Assembly (NCBI GenBank): GCA_036677375.1
Contig: JAVBWO010000018.1
Coordinates: forward strand, 53,289 to 117,288
Length of the DNA stretch: 64,000 bases
Direction: 5' to 3'
DNA from: JAVBWO01 sp036677375
GTDB taxonomy: Bacteria > Bacillota > Dehalobacteriia > UBA4068 > UBA4997
In this document: positions 43,401 to 51,599 of the stretch, one piece after another
Layout: each line of letters begins with the position of its first letter
How positions within the stretch are numbered: the stretch's first letter is position 1
The notes under the pieces: generated by a model
What the model was told of the DNA's origin: nothing
What the model saw: only the letters and a program-made list of their open reading frames with translations
The model's database searches: none
Made by a program: the position numbers and the translations under genes

Positions 43401-43876
43401 AAACATTAATTGCCTATGCGACAGTAAACGGCGTAACAGCCAAATGTGCCAACCACTTAGCCGCGCAGCTGGAGGATGTGACACTTGCGGATCTTGCCCA
43501 TGAGAAACCCTGTCTGACTGATTTTGACACCGTTGTCATCGGCGGCTGTATCCGGGCAGGAAAACTGCATCAAGCTGCCAAAAAATTCATTGAAGAAAAT
43601 CATGATGGTTTAAACCAAAAAAGAACGGCCTATTTTATTTGTTGCGGTTTCCCGGAACAACAGGCAGAGTATTTTTCGAAAAATTTCCCCAGTGATCTTT
43701 TACAAAAGGCATTGACCTATGACTGTTTTGGCGGCGAGTTGGAGGCAAGCCGCTTAAAGGGAATGGACAAATTGATCACTAAAATGGTAGCTAAGTCGGC
43801 AGGAAATAAAGCTGCCGCAGCCAGAATCCTCTATGACAGGATAGACGATTTAGCCCGTAAGCTCCTGAGTGAGTAA
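43397..43876 (+). CDS. Flavodoxin-domain protein (HemG-like)
   Basis: 159 residues. The FMN-binding fold starts with LIAYATVNGVTAKCANHLA, followed by DTVVIGGCIRAGKLH and FGGELEASRLKGMDKLI, which resemble HemG-type flavodoxins. It probably transfers electrons to an unknown partner. The start ATG 43397 overlaps the stop of the GyrI-like gene, and GGAAAGGAG precedes it. Confidence 0.85.
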   Translation: MKTLIAYATVNGVTAKCANHLAAQLEDVTLADLAHEKPCLTDFDTVVIGGCIRAGKLHQAAKKFIEENHDGLNQKRTAYFICCGFPEQQAEYFSKNFPSDLLQKALTYDCFGGELEASRLKGMDKLITKMVAKSAGNKAAAARILYDRIDDLARKLLSE

Positions 43877-44106
43877 GAGAATTCTGGGAAAATTCTGTTA
43901 TTCTTACAGCAAGGTTTTTAAGTGGTGGGGAATTTTTATTTTGCGGCTTGCGGAAATACACAAAGGGCAAGCATCTGGCGATAACTCCGGTCAACCAAAA
44001 CATTTGCAGTGGACATGATCATTTGATTGCAAGGCTACGGGAAATAAAGCGAATATATGCTTTGTCGATGTTTTGAGATGAATGCGGGTTGTTTATGAAC
44101 ACATGA

Positions 44107-44137
44107 AAAAAGGACGGCTGTTAACAGTCGTCCTTTT
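44107..44137. terminator. Intrinsic terminator, possibly bidirectional
   Basis: AAAAGGACGGCTGTT pairs with AACAGTCGTCCTTTTT with one G-U-type pair. Ts follow on the plus strand and, through the As at the other side, also on the minus strand. It lies between converging genes: the flavodoxin gene and the GGDEF/HD-GYP gene. Confidence 0.8.
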
Positions 44138-44232
44138 TATGATACTTGATGATACTGGGTGGTAAGTATTTTGTGTTGTTCCGGATTGTTTCAGCGAAGT
44201 TCACTGGGCATCTTGTATTCGCCAGTGCTGAT

Positions 44233-45897
44233 TTAATAGTTGTAGGCATCCTTGATAATGGTAATGAAATCAGAAACAATCTTAGGATCAAACTGTGTGC
44301 CGCTGCACTTGATCAGTTCGTCAAAAGCCTGAGAAAAAGACTTCTTCTTTTGATAGGGTCTGTATGAGGTCATGGCGTCAAAACTATCGGCAATATTTAG
44401 AATACGGGCAAGATAAGAGATCTCATCACCTTTCAAATGATTGGGATATCCTGTACCGTTATATCTTTCATGATGTTGCAGAATAATCGGAATGACATCT
44501 TGCAGGGAAGAAACGTTTTTAATAATCTCGGCGGCATTTTCAGGGTGCTTGGATAAGATCTCCCATTCTTCTGTTGTGAGAGGAGATGACTTCATTAAAA
44601 TTTCTTCCGGGATATTGATCTTCCCGATATCGTGCATATAGGCGCCATAGATGAAGATTTTCTTGGTATATTCGTCAAAGCCTAATCGATCGGCAAGCAA
44701 TCTGCAATAAGTAACAACCCTTTCCACATGGCGGAAAGTATATTTATCTTTCGCATTGATTACCGCGATCAAAGTTCGTATTGATGTAATGATCTCTTTA
44801 TCGTTACCGTTTAGATCATTCTTCAGATCATCCAGGATAGAAGAATATGCTTCCACACGGTTCTTTCGGAAAAATTTTGCCCGGTATAACGCCTCATCGG
44901 CACAGCGTATGAGCTCATCTCCTGTTTTTGCTTTCATAGGATAGACGGAAACGCCTACAGAAATGGTGAGATTTTTGTGGGGCAGATATTCTTCCCCGGG
45001 GAAATATTGTTCCTGTATTTTTTGTCTTAATCGTTCCGCAATCCCCAGTGCTTCATCTTCTGCGGTGTTGGGTAAAATAACGGCAAATTCTTCGCCGCCG
45101 TATCTTGCAACGATATCTTCCGGTCTTGCTACTTCTTTCAGTTTGTTTGCGATAGTGGCCAGGGCTTCGTCACCTTTTTGATGGCCGTTCATATCATTGT
45201 AGTACTTAAAGTAATCAATATCGATAAACAATAAAGATAAAGTGCTGTTATTTTTATCACATTCTTCAATCTTGCGGTGCAGGCTCTCATAAAAATAACG
45301 ATGATTATACAGGCTGGTCAGCCCATCGATATTGGCAAGTTCTTTTAAGTACAGGATATGTTCGTTAGCTATTTTAACATAATAACCGATGGTCCAGGCA
45401 ATGACAAGGAAAGCGCAGGCAAGAACGATATCGCTTTCAAAGTAAGCATTGACTACATTAGCGGGAGCGAATAAGTCAATGGTCAAAATGGTTAAGGCGG
45501 ATGCACCCGCAATACTTAGGCCTATCTTAAATCCTAATTCAATGCTGGAAGAGATAATAATGAATAGAAATAAAAATTTATAGTGGCTCTGATACATCCC
45601 TGTTAGCATGATCGAGGCAAAGGATATGATAATCAGAATGCTAGTATGAATCCATTTTGCCAAGTAGAAGTCACTACGGTCTTTTCTATCTAGGCCATCT
45701 AACAAAATAAAAAGAGCAAAGAGAATCACTAAAATTGATAAATAGAGGAAGTAAGAGCTTGTTAACAGTTCGTAGACACTTTTATTTCTGAAATAATATT
45801 GGGAAAATGCAATAGCTGAAAATAGCAATGAAAATAATTTGACAATAGTTGTAATTTGCTTCGTATTGGCACTGATATTTTGACTTGATTCAAACAT
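44233..45897 (-). CDS. Membrane GGDEF / HD-GYP bifunctional protein
   Basis: 554 residues. Five to six membrane helices occupy about 15-190. A GGDEF domain follows with an intact active site in ARYGGEEFAVIL and an RPED inhibitory site. The HD-GYP domain (about 365-550) has YMHDIGKINIPEEIL, HHERYNGTGYP and FDAMTSYRPY. Both synthesis and breakdown of c-di-GMP look possible. It lies directly downstream of the Agr-like genes on the same strand, separated by a strong hairpin, so its membrane part could be a candidate to sense the peptide signal; this is inference. Confidence 0.92.
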   Translation of the reverse strand: MFESSQNISANTKQITTIVKLFSLLFSAIAFSQYYFRNKSVYELLTSSYFLYLSILVILFALFILLDGLDRKDRSDFYLAKWIHTSILIIISFASIMLTGMYQSHYKFLFLFIIISSSIELGFKIGLSIAGASALTILTIDLFAPANVVNAYFESDIVLACAFLVIAWTIGYYVKIANEHILYLKELANIDGLTSLYNHRYFYESLHRKIEECDKNNSTLSLLFIDIDYFKYYNDMNGHQKGDEALATIANKLKEVARPEDIVARYGGEEFAVILPNTAEDEALGIAERLRQKIQEQYFPGEEYLPHKNLTISVGVSVYPMKAKTGDELIRCADEALYRAKFFRKNRVEAYSSILDDLKNDLNGNDKEIITSIRTLIAVINAKDKYTFRHVERVVTYCRLLADRLGFDEYTKKIFIYGAYMHDIGKINIPEEILMKSSPLTTEEWEILSKHPENAAEIIKNVSSLQDVIPIILQHHERYNGTGYPNHLKGDEISYLARILNIADSFDAMTSYRPYQKKKSFSQAFDELIKCSGTQFDPKIVSDFITIIKDAYNY

Positions 45898-45927
45898 CGT
45901 AAGCCCCCCGAATAAAAAATGAATCGC

Positions 45928-45970
45928 TTTAAATAATTAGGAGATCGAAATGATCTCCTAATTATTTAAA
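45928..45970 (-). terminator. Perfect 19-bp hairpin after agrD
   Basis: TTTAAATAATTAGGAGATC (45928-45946) and its exact complement (45952-45970) enclose a 5-nt loop, 1 bp beyond the agrD stop on the minus strand. It would strongly protect or terminate the agr transcript before the GGDEF/HD-GYP gene. The outer A/T pairs supply a weak U-tract. Confidence 0.8.
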
Positions 45971-45971
45971 A

Positions 45972-46100
45972 TTATTCATCTCTCAGGGATTGGGGCTCTT
46001 CAGGCTGGTAAGCGAAGAAGATACAAGCAGAGGTTGCGACTGCTGTTGCCAGAAGGGTAGCCATGGCAGCAATAGCCGTATAGATTTTCATTTTATTCAT
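45972..46100 (-). CDS. agrD: AgrD-like cyclic autoinducer peptide precursor
   Basis: 42 residues from ATG 46100, which overlaps the agrB stop; AAGGAGG lies upstream. A hydrophobic amphipathic leader (MNKMKIYTAIAAMATLLATA) is followed by TSACIFFAYQPEEP and the acidic tail QSLRDE. This matches clostridial AgrD precursors with a Cys-containing core followed by QPEEP. By analogy with the five-residue thiolactone reported for Clostridium perfringens (CLWFT), the predicted ring is CIFFA. The precursor would be cut and cyclised by the adjacent AgrB. Confidence 0.92.
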   Translation of the reverse strand: MNKMKIYTAIAAMATLLATAVATSACIFFAYQPEEPQSLRDE

Positions 46101-46765
46101 TCTGATGTCACCTCCTTTTTCTTCCCTAATAGGATGTTTGCTATTAAATCGGTCCTGTTTAAAAAAGCAGTTCCGATTTTTGTCAGTGTAAATATTTGCC
46201 ACAAAATGCCAAATAAAAGACTTAAAGCAAAACTATTGAAGATAAGCTCATGTTTACCGAGCAAAAGGAGAATAATGGAAACCAACATGTAAAATGAAAG
46301 TGTAAGAAAAGCGCCCTTACGCATTCTTTTCTTTTTTCGCTCGGTTTTGATGGGTTTATGGGGAGAATCAACGGGAGCAAGTTTGTAAATTGCCCAAAAA
46401 GATATCATATAAACCGCTACGGAAATGAAGCAAAGAGAAGGTGCGCTAAGTACCGGCAGCAAGAGATATCTGCTGATCAAAGAAAACCCTATACTATAAG
46501 CAACCCCAATGAAAGTACATAACCCCATGGTGCCTACATGTGCTCCGCCGCTGTATTTTCTCAAGCAACTTACCGAAAAGCAAATAATCAAAGCTTCCAC
46601 CGGCGTACCGAAAAAAAGCCCGATAACAATAACAAAGAAAACGGTAAATACAAGTTGGAGCAGAGCGATCAAACCATATGTAACGACTTCTTTTTTTTCG
46701 TCATCGTAATTTAATTCACGCGATATTTTATTTGCCAATCTGATTGCTAATTTCTCCATCGGCAT
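46097..46765 (-). CDS. agrB: AgrB-like peptide-processing membrane protease
   Basis: 222 residues (start may be ATG 46759, which has better spacing from AGGA). It has about six membrane segments. The catalytic His and Cys are in KYSGGAHVGTMGLC, the AgrB signature, and a basic cytoplasmic loop (KTERKKKRMRKG) follows later. It cleaves and cyclises AgrD. It overlaps the upstream membrane-protein gene by about 38 bp and agrD by 4 bp. Confidence 0.93.
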   Translation of the reverse strand: MPMEKLAIRLANKISRELNYDDEKKEVVTYGLIALLQLVFTVFFVIVIGLFFGTPVEALIICFSVSCLRKYSGGAHVGTMGLCTFIGVAYSIGFSLISRYLLLPVLSAPSLCFISVAVYMISFWAIYKLAPVDSPHKPIKTERKKKRMRKGAFLTLSFYMLVSIILLLLGKHELIFNSFALSLLFGILWQIFTLTKIGTAFLNRTDLIANILLGKKKEVTSE

Positions 46766-47231
46766 TCTTCCTGATTTTTTTTAATTTAAAAATAATAATA
46801 TATGATATCAGAATAATCACTGCGAAAATCAAGGTTGAAGGAATACTATAGATGCTTTTGATGAGGGGCGTGCTGCTCAATACTTGTTCTGCCTTGGTCT
46901 TGCCATAGTAAGAAATTAGCAGAAGCATATTTAACCCTTCACTAATAAATAAAAGGATCATCACCATAATCGACGCCTTAATGGCTTTGGAAAACTCTAC
47001 TTTTTTGATCATAACAAAAAGAATGATAAAAACCAGAATAGATAACGTGGAGTTTACGCCAAAATTAATAGGCAATAATCTAATGGAATATGTAATGGCG
47101 ATAAATAGGCAGCTTAAAATGATATATGTTTTTTTATCAAATTTGCATCTGGTGAAAATGTACATGGCTAGGATATCCAAAAAACCTTCCGGAATGCCTT
47201 TTATGAGTAATTCAATTAATGTTAGCTTCAT
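46728..47231 (-). CDS. Small multi-span membrane protein resembling an AgrC sensor domain without kinase
   Basis: 167 residues from ATG 47231. Five hydrophobic segments are visible (for example YIILSCLFIAITYSI, LSILVFIILFVMI and LIFAVIILISYIII), and the protein ends in a short basic tail instead of the HisKA/GHKL kinase found in AgrC. It might be a peptide sensor that signals through another protein, or an accessory of AgrB. The overlap with genes on both sides shows it belongs to the agr operon. The family is not certain. Confidence 0.7.
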   Translation of the reverse strand: MKLTLIELLIKGIPEGFLDILAMYIFTRCKFDKKTYIILSCLFIAITYSIRLLPINFGVNSTLSILVFIILFVMIKKVEFSKAIKASIMVMILLFISEGLNMLLLISYYGKTKAEQVLSSTPLIKSIYSIPSTLIFAVIILISYIIIFKLKKIRKNADGEISNQIGK

Positions 47232-47814
47232 CAAGACCATCCTTATTTTTTATTGAGGTCAAATTTTTAGAAGCATGCCTTAAATTCAGAGTTTTTATTG
47301 TTTCGTAGATTATTAGGAAAGAAAAGAAATAGATTAAAATATCGCCTGGGCTTAAGATAGTAAAACCAACATCAATATAATCAGAAAGGAATTTCCAGTG
47401 AACTTGTGTATTGCCTAAAATATGAATACCATCTTGGGCTTGCTGAAAAGTATCCGGTTTCATATAACCTGTTAAATAAGAAAGGGAAGGGTAAACCGGC
47501 ATTTTCCCATTGTTTTGCGCAATGACAAATTTATTCATCAATGTTCCCAAAAAAATGCTGCAGGAACCGATAAAAGCGGGCTTATAAAGCCCGAAAACAA
47601 ATACCGGGATAAGATAAGCAAATTGATATATGATTTTGAATGTGTGAGCATATTGTGTGTAAGTATAATCACCGAGAAATACATAAATCTGAAAGAAAGT
47701 AATAATGCCTTCTAAAATTAAAATGGGGTAAAAGGTCCATGATAAAAATAAGTATTTGATCTTAAAATGCTTGATTTTAGCCATTGCCATTGCAGCAATA
47801 ATTGTTAGAATCAT
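47212..47814 (-). CDS. DUF5317 family membrane protein
   Basis: 200 residues with about five membrane segments. The conserved DUF5317 features NNGKMPVYPSLSY and PGDILIYFFSFLIIYE are present. It is the first gene of the agr-like operon and overlaps the next gene by 20 bp. Function is unknown. Its presence with agrBD is a shared-context clue, not proof, of a role in peptide export or sensing. Confidence 0.8.
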   Translation of the reverse strand: MILTIIAAMAMAKIKHFKIKYLFLSWTFYPILILEGIITFFQIYVFLGDYTYTQYAHTFKIIYQFAYLIPVFVFGLYKPAFIGSCSIFLGTLMNKFVIAQNNGKMPVYPSLSYLTGYMKPDTFQQAQDGIHILGNTQVHWKFLSDYIDVGFTILSPGDILIYFFSFLIIYETIKTLNLRHASKNLTSIKNKDGLDEANIN

Positions 47815-47897
47815 CCGATTACTCCCAATATTTACATATATAGTTAATTATAATCCTAATATATGGTAAAAACAAGTGCATATCCGATTAGAACCAT

Positions 47898-47925
47898 ATT
47901 ATATAGCAAATAATTATTTTGACAA
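47898..47925 (-). promoter_or_regulatory. Probable promoter of the agr-like operon
   Basis: On the minus strand TTGTCA (47925-47920) is separated by 16 bp from TATAAT (47903-47898), about 84 bp before the DUF5317 start. It is a good sigma-A match. I saw no AgrA-type direct repeats near it. Confidence 0.65.
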
Positions 47926-48090
47926 AATGCAAGTTAAAGCCACATGATTTTGCTTGATTCCTGTGCGATGTGAAGTTTAAGTTGGTTTTTTCTTTATATT
48001 GTCATAATTAATTATCCTGTTAATTGTATCATAAAAGCCATTCCGGATAAGAAAGGAATTAAGCATTCAAGTACAGAAAAGAAATATATA

Positions 48091-48139
48091 TTGACAAACT
48101 TCTATATGATTCATATAATACATATAGATAGACATCTAT
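48091..48139 (+). promoter_or_regulatory. Consensus promoter with ArsR-like palindromes
   Basis: TTGACA (48091-48096) and TATAAT (48114-48119) have 17-bp spacing. The spacer contains a perfect palindrome TATATGATTCATATA (48103-48117) overlapping the -10 box, and a second repeat ATAGAT-AGAC-ATCTAT (48124-48139) lies just after it. AT-rich ATATGA/TCATAT dyads over the core promoter are typical of ArsR/SmtB metal-responsive repressor sites, which suits the arsenic-type operon downstream. No arsR gene is in the window. Confidence 0.8.
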
Positions 48140-48220
48140 GTTATGGAAAACCATTAATTTTATCAATAAGGGTGTAAATAAGGGCGGTGCGTATTGATAT
48201 GATGAAAGGTGTTAAGGAGG

Positions 48221-49234
48221 ATGAGTTTCTTGTTTATCTTACAGTTTTTAAATGAGCAGTTGCTAAGAATGGAATGGCTGTCTTCACTTATTCATATACT
48301 GGTGGGAAAGGGATTCGGTTTGGATACCGGTGAGCGTTTAGGCGGCAGCGTCAACTTTTTCATATATGATGTCATTAAGATCTTTATCCTATTGTCGGTA
48401 TTGATTTTCGTGATTTCGTATATCCAGAGTTTTTTCCCTCCGGAGCGAACCAGAAGGATTTTAGGCAAACACCATGGCTTAGGGGCTAATCTGATCGGCG
48501 CTCTTTTGGGAACGGTGACACCGTTTTGTTCTTGTTCTTCCATACCTCTTTTTATTGGTTTTACTAATGCGGGTCTTCCCATTGGAGTTACTTTTTCCTT
48601 TCTAATCTCTTCACCTCTGGTGGATTTGGCTTCCGTTCTTTTATTAGCCAGTATCTTCAATTGGAAGATCGCCATTTCCTATGTGATTGTCGGTATTATT
48701 CTAGCCATGTTGGGCGGTACGATCATCAGCAAGGCCAGGCTGGAAAAATATGTGGAACCCTTTGTCTTCAGTGGTAATTTGGTAGAAATGGAAGAGACTG
48801 CGCTAACCAAAAAAGACCGCGTCGATTATGCAAAAAGCCAGGTTTTGAGTATTATTAAAAAGGTATGGATTTATATTCTCATTGGTGTCGGCATCGGCGC
48901 TTTGATCCACAACTGGATCCCGGAAAATGTTATCAGCGCCGTTTTAGGCCAAGATAAATGGTATTCCGTACTTTTGGCCACCATCGTGGGAATCCCCATG
49001 TATGCCGATATCTTTGGAACTTTGCCCATTGCGGAGGCATTGGTCTTAAAAGGAGTAGGGATCGGAACTGCGTTATCTTTTATGATGGCGGTAACCGCTT
49101 TATCGCTTCCTTCTATGATCATGTTGAAAAGAGTAGTCAAAATCAAGCTTCTGTTGATTTTTGCCGGTATTGTCACCGTTGGCATTATCTTGATCGGTTA
49201 TATTTTCAATGTCTTTGGTTATCTTTTAATCTGA
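48221..49234 (+). CDS. ArsP/DUF318 family permease
   Basis: About 337 residues. Roughly eight membrane helices are seen. The first half has TPFCSCSSIPLFIGFTNAGLP, the Cys-containing ArsP-type signature, and the second half has LATIVGIPMYADIFGTLPIAEAL. Family members export trivalent organoarsenicals or related metal compounds. AAGGAGG abuts ATG 48221, so TTG 48230 may be the real start. It leads an operon with DUF2703 and arsenate reductase genes. Confidence 0.85.
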   Translation: MSFLFILQFLNEQLLRMEWLSSLIHILVGKGFGLDTGERLGGSVNFFIYDVIKIFILLSVLIFVISYIQSFFPPERTRRILGKHHGLGANLIGALLGTVTPFCSCSSIPLFIGFTNAGLPIGVTFSFLISSPLVDLASVLLLASIFNWKIAISYVIVGIILAMLGGTIISKARLEKYVEPFVFSGNLVEMEETALTKKDRVDYAKSQVLSIIKKVWIYILIGVGIGALIHNWIPENVISAVLGQDKWYSVLLATIVGIPMYADIFGTLPIAEALVLKGVGIGTALSFMMAVTALSLPSMIMLKRVVKIKLLLIFAGIVTVGIILIGYIFNVFGYLLI

Positions 49235-49302
49235 GAAAACGCTACCTTGAACGTTTTTAAGGTCAGCAGGTAGAAAAATCAATTTGGAAAGGAATCGAAA
49301 AA

Positions 49303-49836
49303 ATGGCTGAAAAAACTTCCGGTTGTTGTGGTTCGGGTTGTTGCTGTAATGTAGAAAACCCGGTAAAAGAGATCTTAATTGACTTTTTATATTTGGACTT
49401 GAACACCTGCGGGAGGTGTCAAGACACAGATAGAAACCTTGAGGAAGCTATCCAAGCTGTTGCTGCTGTTTTAGAAGCTGCGGATTTCACCGTTATTGTG
49501 AATAAAATAAATGTCATATCCAAGGAAATGGCGCAGCAGTATGCATTTTTATCCTCGCCTACTATTCGGATTAACGGCAATGATATTGCCATGGAAGTAA
49601 AAGAGTCTTTATGTGAGGACTGCTATGATCTTTGCGGAAATCAAGTAGACTGCCGTGTCTGGACTTATGAAGGCAAAGATTATACGGAACCGCCTAAAGC
49701 CATGATTGTAAACGCTATTCTAAAGGAAATCTATAGCGGTCAAAAATCGGAACCACTTAAGAAGGAGCCATACCAATTACCCTATAACCTTATGGTGTTT
49801 TTTGATGGTAAAAAATGTGAAAATCATAGCTTATAA
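49303..49836 (+). CDS. DUF2703 family cysteine-rich protein
   Basis: 177 residues. The N-terminus is Cys-rich (SGCCGSGCCCN) and is followed by a thioredoxin-like DUF2703 segment with LYLDLNTCGRCQDTDRNLEE. Further Cys pairs occur (LCEDCYDLCGNQVDC). It could bind As(III) or pass electrons. DUF2703 genes recur in arsenic loci beside this type of permease, as here. Confidence 0.85.
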   Translation: MAEKTSGCCGSGCCCNVENPVKEILIDFLYLDLNTCGRCQDTDRNLEEAIQAVAAVLEAADFTVIVNKINVISKEMAQQYAFLSSPTIRINGNDIAMEVKESLCEDCYDLCGNQVDCRVWTYEGKDYTEPPKAMIVNAILKEIYSGQKSEPLKKEPYQLPYNLMVFFDGKKCENHSL

Positions 49837-49880
49837 AGAAATTCTACCACCGGAGTGATGAAGAAATAGGAGAGTAAAAT

Positions 49881-50285
49881 ATGATAAAGGTAGCCTTTGT
49901 GTGCGTTCATAATGCCTGCCGTTCTCAAATCGCGGAAGCGTGGGGCAAACAGTTGGCAAGCGATGTTTTTGAAAGTTATTCCGCAGGTACAAACACCAAG
50001 CCGCGGGTCAACCCAGACGCCGTACGCCTCATGTCGGCACTCCATGGCATTGATATGTCCGAGAACCGGACAAAGTTGCTATCTCAAATTCCGCCGGTGG
50101 ATATGGTAATCACCATGGGATGCCAGGTTCAGTGTCCTTTTTTGCCTTGTAAGTACCGGGAGGATTGGAAGCTTGAGGATCCCATCGGCAAATCCGATGA
50201 GGAATTTATAAAAGTAATGGAGGATATCCGCGGCAAGGTGCTTGATCTGAAAGCCCGTATTGAAAAGAAAGAAATCTCGCTTTGA
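49881..50285 (+). CDS. arsC: Arsenate reductase, thioredoxin-coupled low-molecular-weight phosphatase type
   Basis: 134 residues. The catalytic loop is VCVHNACRSQIAEAW (CX5R type). The resolving Cys region is MGCQVQCPFLPC, and the Asp of the general acid is in LEDPIGKSDEE. It reduces As(V) to As(III) for export. It completes the three-gene arsenic unit and is followed by a bidirectional terminator. Confidence 0.93.
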   Translation: MIKVAFVCVHNACRSQIAEAWGKQLASDVFESYSAGTNTKPRVNPDAVRLMSALHGIDMSENRTKLLSQIPPVDMVITMGCQVQCPFLPCKYREDWKLEDPIGKSDEEFIKVMEDIRGKVLDLKARIEKKEISL

Positions 50286-50391
50286 TATTCTTTAAAAATA
50301 CTGAAACGAAATTGCTTGTAGTTATGAAATTGATGGAATCACCGAAGGATATATACCAAACTAAGTTTACACAGATTCCGGGATACATCCT

Positions 50392-50431
50392 AGAACGCAG
50401 CTCAAAAAGGATTTTTGAGCTGCGTTCTTTT
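50392..50431. terminator. Strong terminator between converging genes
   Basis: AGAACGCAGCTCAAAAA pairs perfectly with TTTTTGAGCTGCGTTCT (17 bp, 3-nt loop) and is followed by TTT on the plus strand. It ends the ars operon and may also serve the minus-strand gene that ends at 50442. Confidence 0.9.
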
Positions 50432-50441
50432 TATTGGGTTA

Positions 50442-51401
50442 TTATGGTGTTACAGTTTCACCGGTATCTTCATTTGTAGATTGTGTGCTATCATCCGTAG
50501 CTTCATCATTTCCATCACCGGCTTCGCCGTCTATTTCATCACCGTCACCTTCAGCATCAGGTTCTGCGATATCAACGGTTCCAGTCTCATCGTCCCAGTC
50601 GACTTGCAGCCCGAAGGTTTCCGCCAGGAAACGTAAAGGCACATAAACTCGGCCACAGGTAGAATCGGCTGAAGTTCCTAATTCAACAGGCGTGCCGTTG
50701 ACTGTAACCGTATTACTGCCCAGAGTAATGACGACAGTTGTGTCATCTTTGCTGATAGAAACCGATTGAGTAGTCTCATTCCAGGATACTGCGGCTCCCA
50801 GTCCTTCGGTGATGGCTCTGACGGGGATTAGTGTCGATTGTCCTTTAACATAAGGAGGAGCATCGAATTTAATGATGTTATCCCGGATGATGACGCAACC
50901 AGCACCTAAGGCTGTTGCATCCGCATACATCTGTTCGATAAGATCAGCGGCGCTTTCAAACTGAGCCAGCTCCTCTTCGGAATAAAGTGTTTTTACCACC
51001 ATGTATCTTTCGTTGATGATCTGTTTTATTTGGGCCTGAAGCGTTGTAATATCCTCATTTATCCCATTGATCTGTTCTAATATTACATCTGCGCCTGCTT
51101 GATCTCCCTGTGCCAAAAGCTCCTGATAAGTCGCTTCCAGCTGTTCTTTTTGTGCTTCCAAAGCACTTTTTTCTTTGTTGAGTACTTTTTTCTGTGCGGT
51201 TAGTTCGGTTTTGAATTGTTTTTGAAGGTTGGTTTTTTCAGACTGGTCGCCGCTATTCGTATTAATACTACTATTCCTATTGCCATTCCCATTGCCACTG
51301 CCGTTACCGCTACCTTTGCCATTGTCTGAGGCTGCCAATGCAGCTACCGACATGGCAATCACCAAAATAAAAGCCAGAGAAAACATCAATACCTTTTTCA
51401 T
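50442..51401 (-). CDS. Secreted stalk-domain protein under c-di-GMP riboswitch control
   Basis: 319 residues from ATG 51401 (AAAGGGTGG upstream). A signal peptide (about 1-23) is followed by a Gly/Asn/Ser-rich stretch, a long coiled-coil segment (KKVLNKEKSALEAQKEQLEA through IKQIINERYM) and a copper-amine-oxidase N-like (Cu_amine_oxidN1) domain with STLIPVRAITEGLGAAVSWNE and RVYVPLRFLAETFGLQV. The C-terminus is acidic and low complexity. It is probably extracellular and involved in surface structure or biofilm matrix. A c-di-GMP-I riboswitch and terminator precede it. Confidence 0.85.
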   Translation of the reverse strand: MKKVLMFSLAFILVIAMSVAALAASDNGKGSGNGSGNGNGNRNSSINTNSGDQSEKTNLQKQFKTELTAQKKVLNKEKSALEAQKEQLEATYQELLAQGDQAGADVILEQINGINEDITTLQAQIKQIINERYMVVKTLYSEEELAQFESAADLIEQMYADATALGAGCVIIRDNIIKFDAPPYVKGQSTLIPVRAITEGLGAAVSWNETTQSVSISKDDTTVVITLGSNTVTVNGTPVELGTSADSTCGRVYVPLRFLAETFGLQVDWDDETGTVDIAEPDAEGDGDEIDGEAGDGNDEATDDSTQSTNEDTGETVTP

Positions 51402-51446
51402 TTTTTCCACCCTTTCTTTTTGTTTGTTCCACAAACCATTATTGGA

Positions 51447-51478
51447 TAAAAAAACTGTGTGCCGAAGCACACAGTTTT
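51447..51478 (-). terminator. Riboswitch-controlled intrinsic terminator
   Basis: On the minus strand AAAACTGTGTGC pairs with GCACACAGTTTT around TTCG and is followed by a run of Ts. It lies between the c-di-GMP aptamer and the stalk-protein gene, so aptamer folding can decide read-through. Confidence 0.9.
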
Positions 51479-51483
51479 CTTGT

Positions 51484-51585
51484 CCTGCAACTCTTCGGCG
51501 GCCCGGCTGTCATGGCGTATGCTTTAGACCCGTGGCTTTGCGTCCCTGACTTTCGCCAGGTTTGCTATTATCGGAGATTATCCTC
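51484..51585 (-). promoter_or_regulatory. c-di-GMP-I (GEMM-I) riboswitch
   Basis: The minus-strand RNA shows the class signature in order: GCAAACC, a stem capped by a GAAA tetraloop (CTGGCGAAAGTCAG), GGGACGCAAAGCC, GGGTCTAAAGCA, then CAGCCGGGCCGCC. The GACGCAAAGCC segment and GNRA-loop hairpin are diagnostic for GEMM-I. The expression platform is a transcription terminator. Several c-di-GMP enzymes are encoded in the same window. Confidence 0.93.
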
Positions 51586-51599
51586 ATATTTTTATCTTA

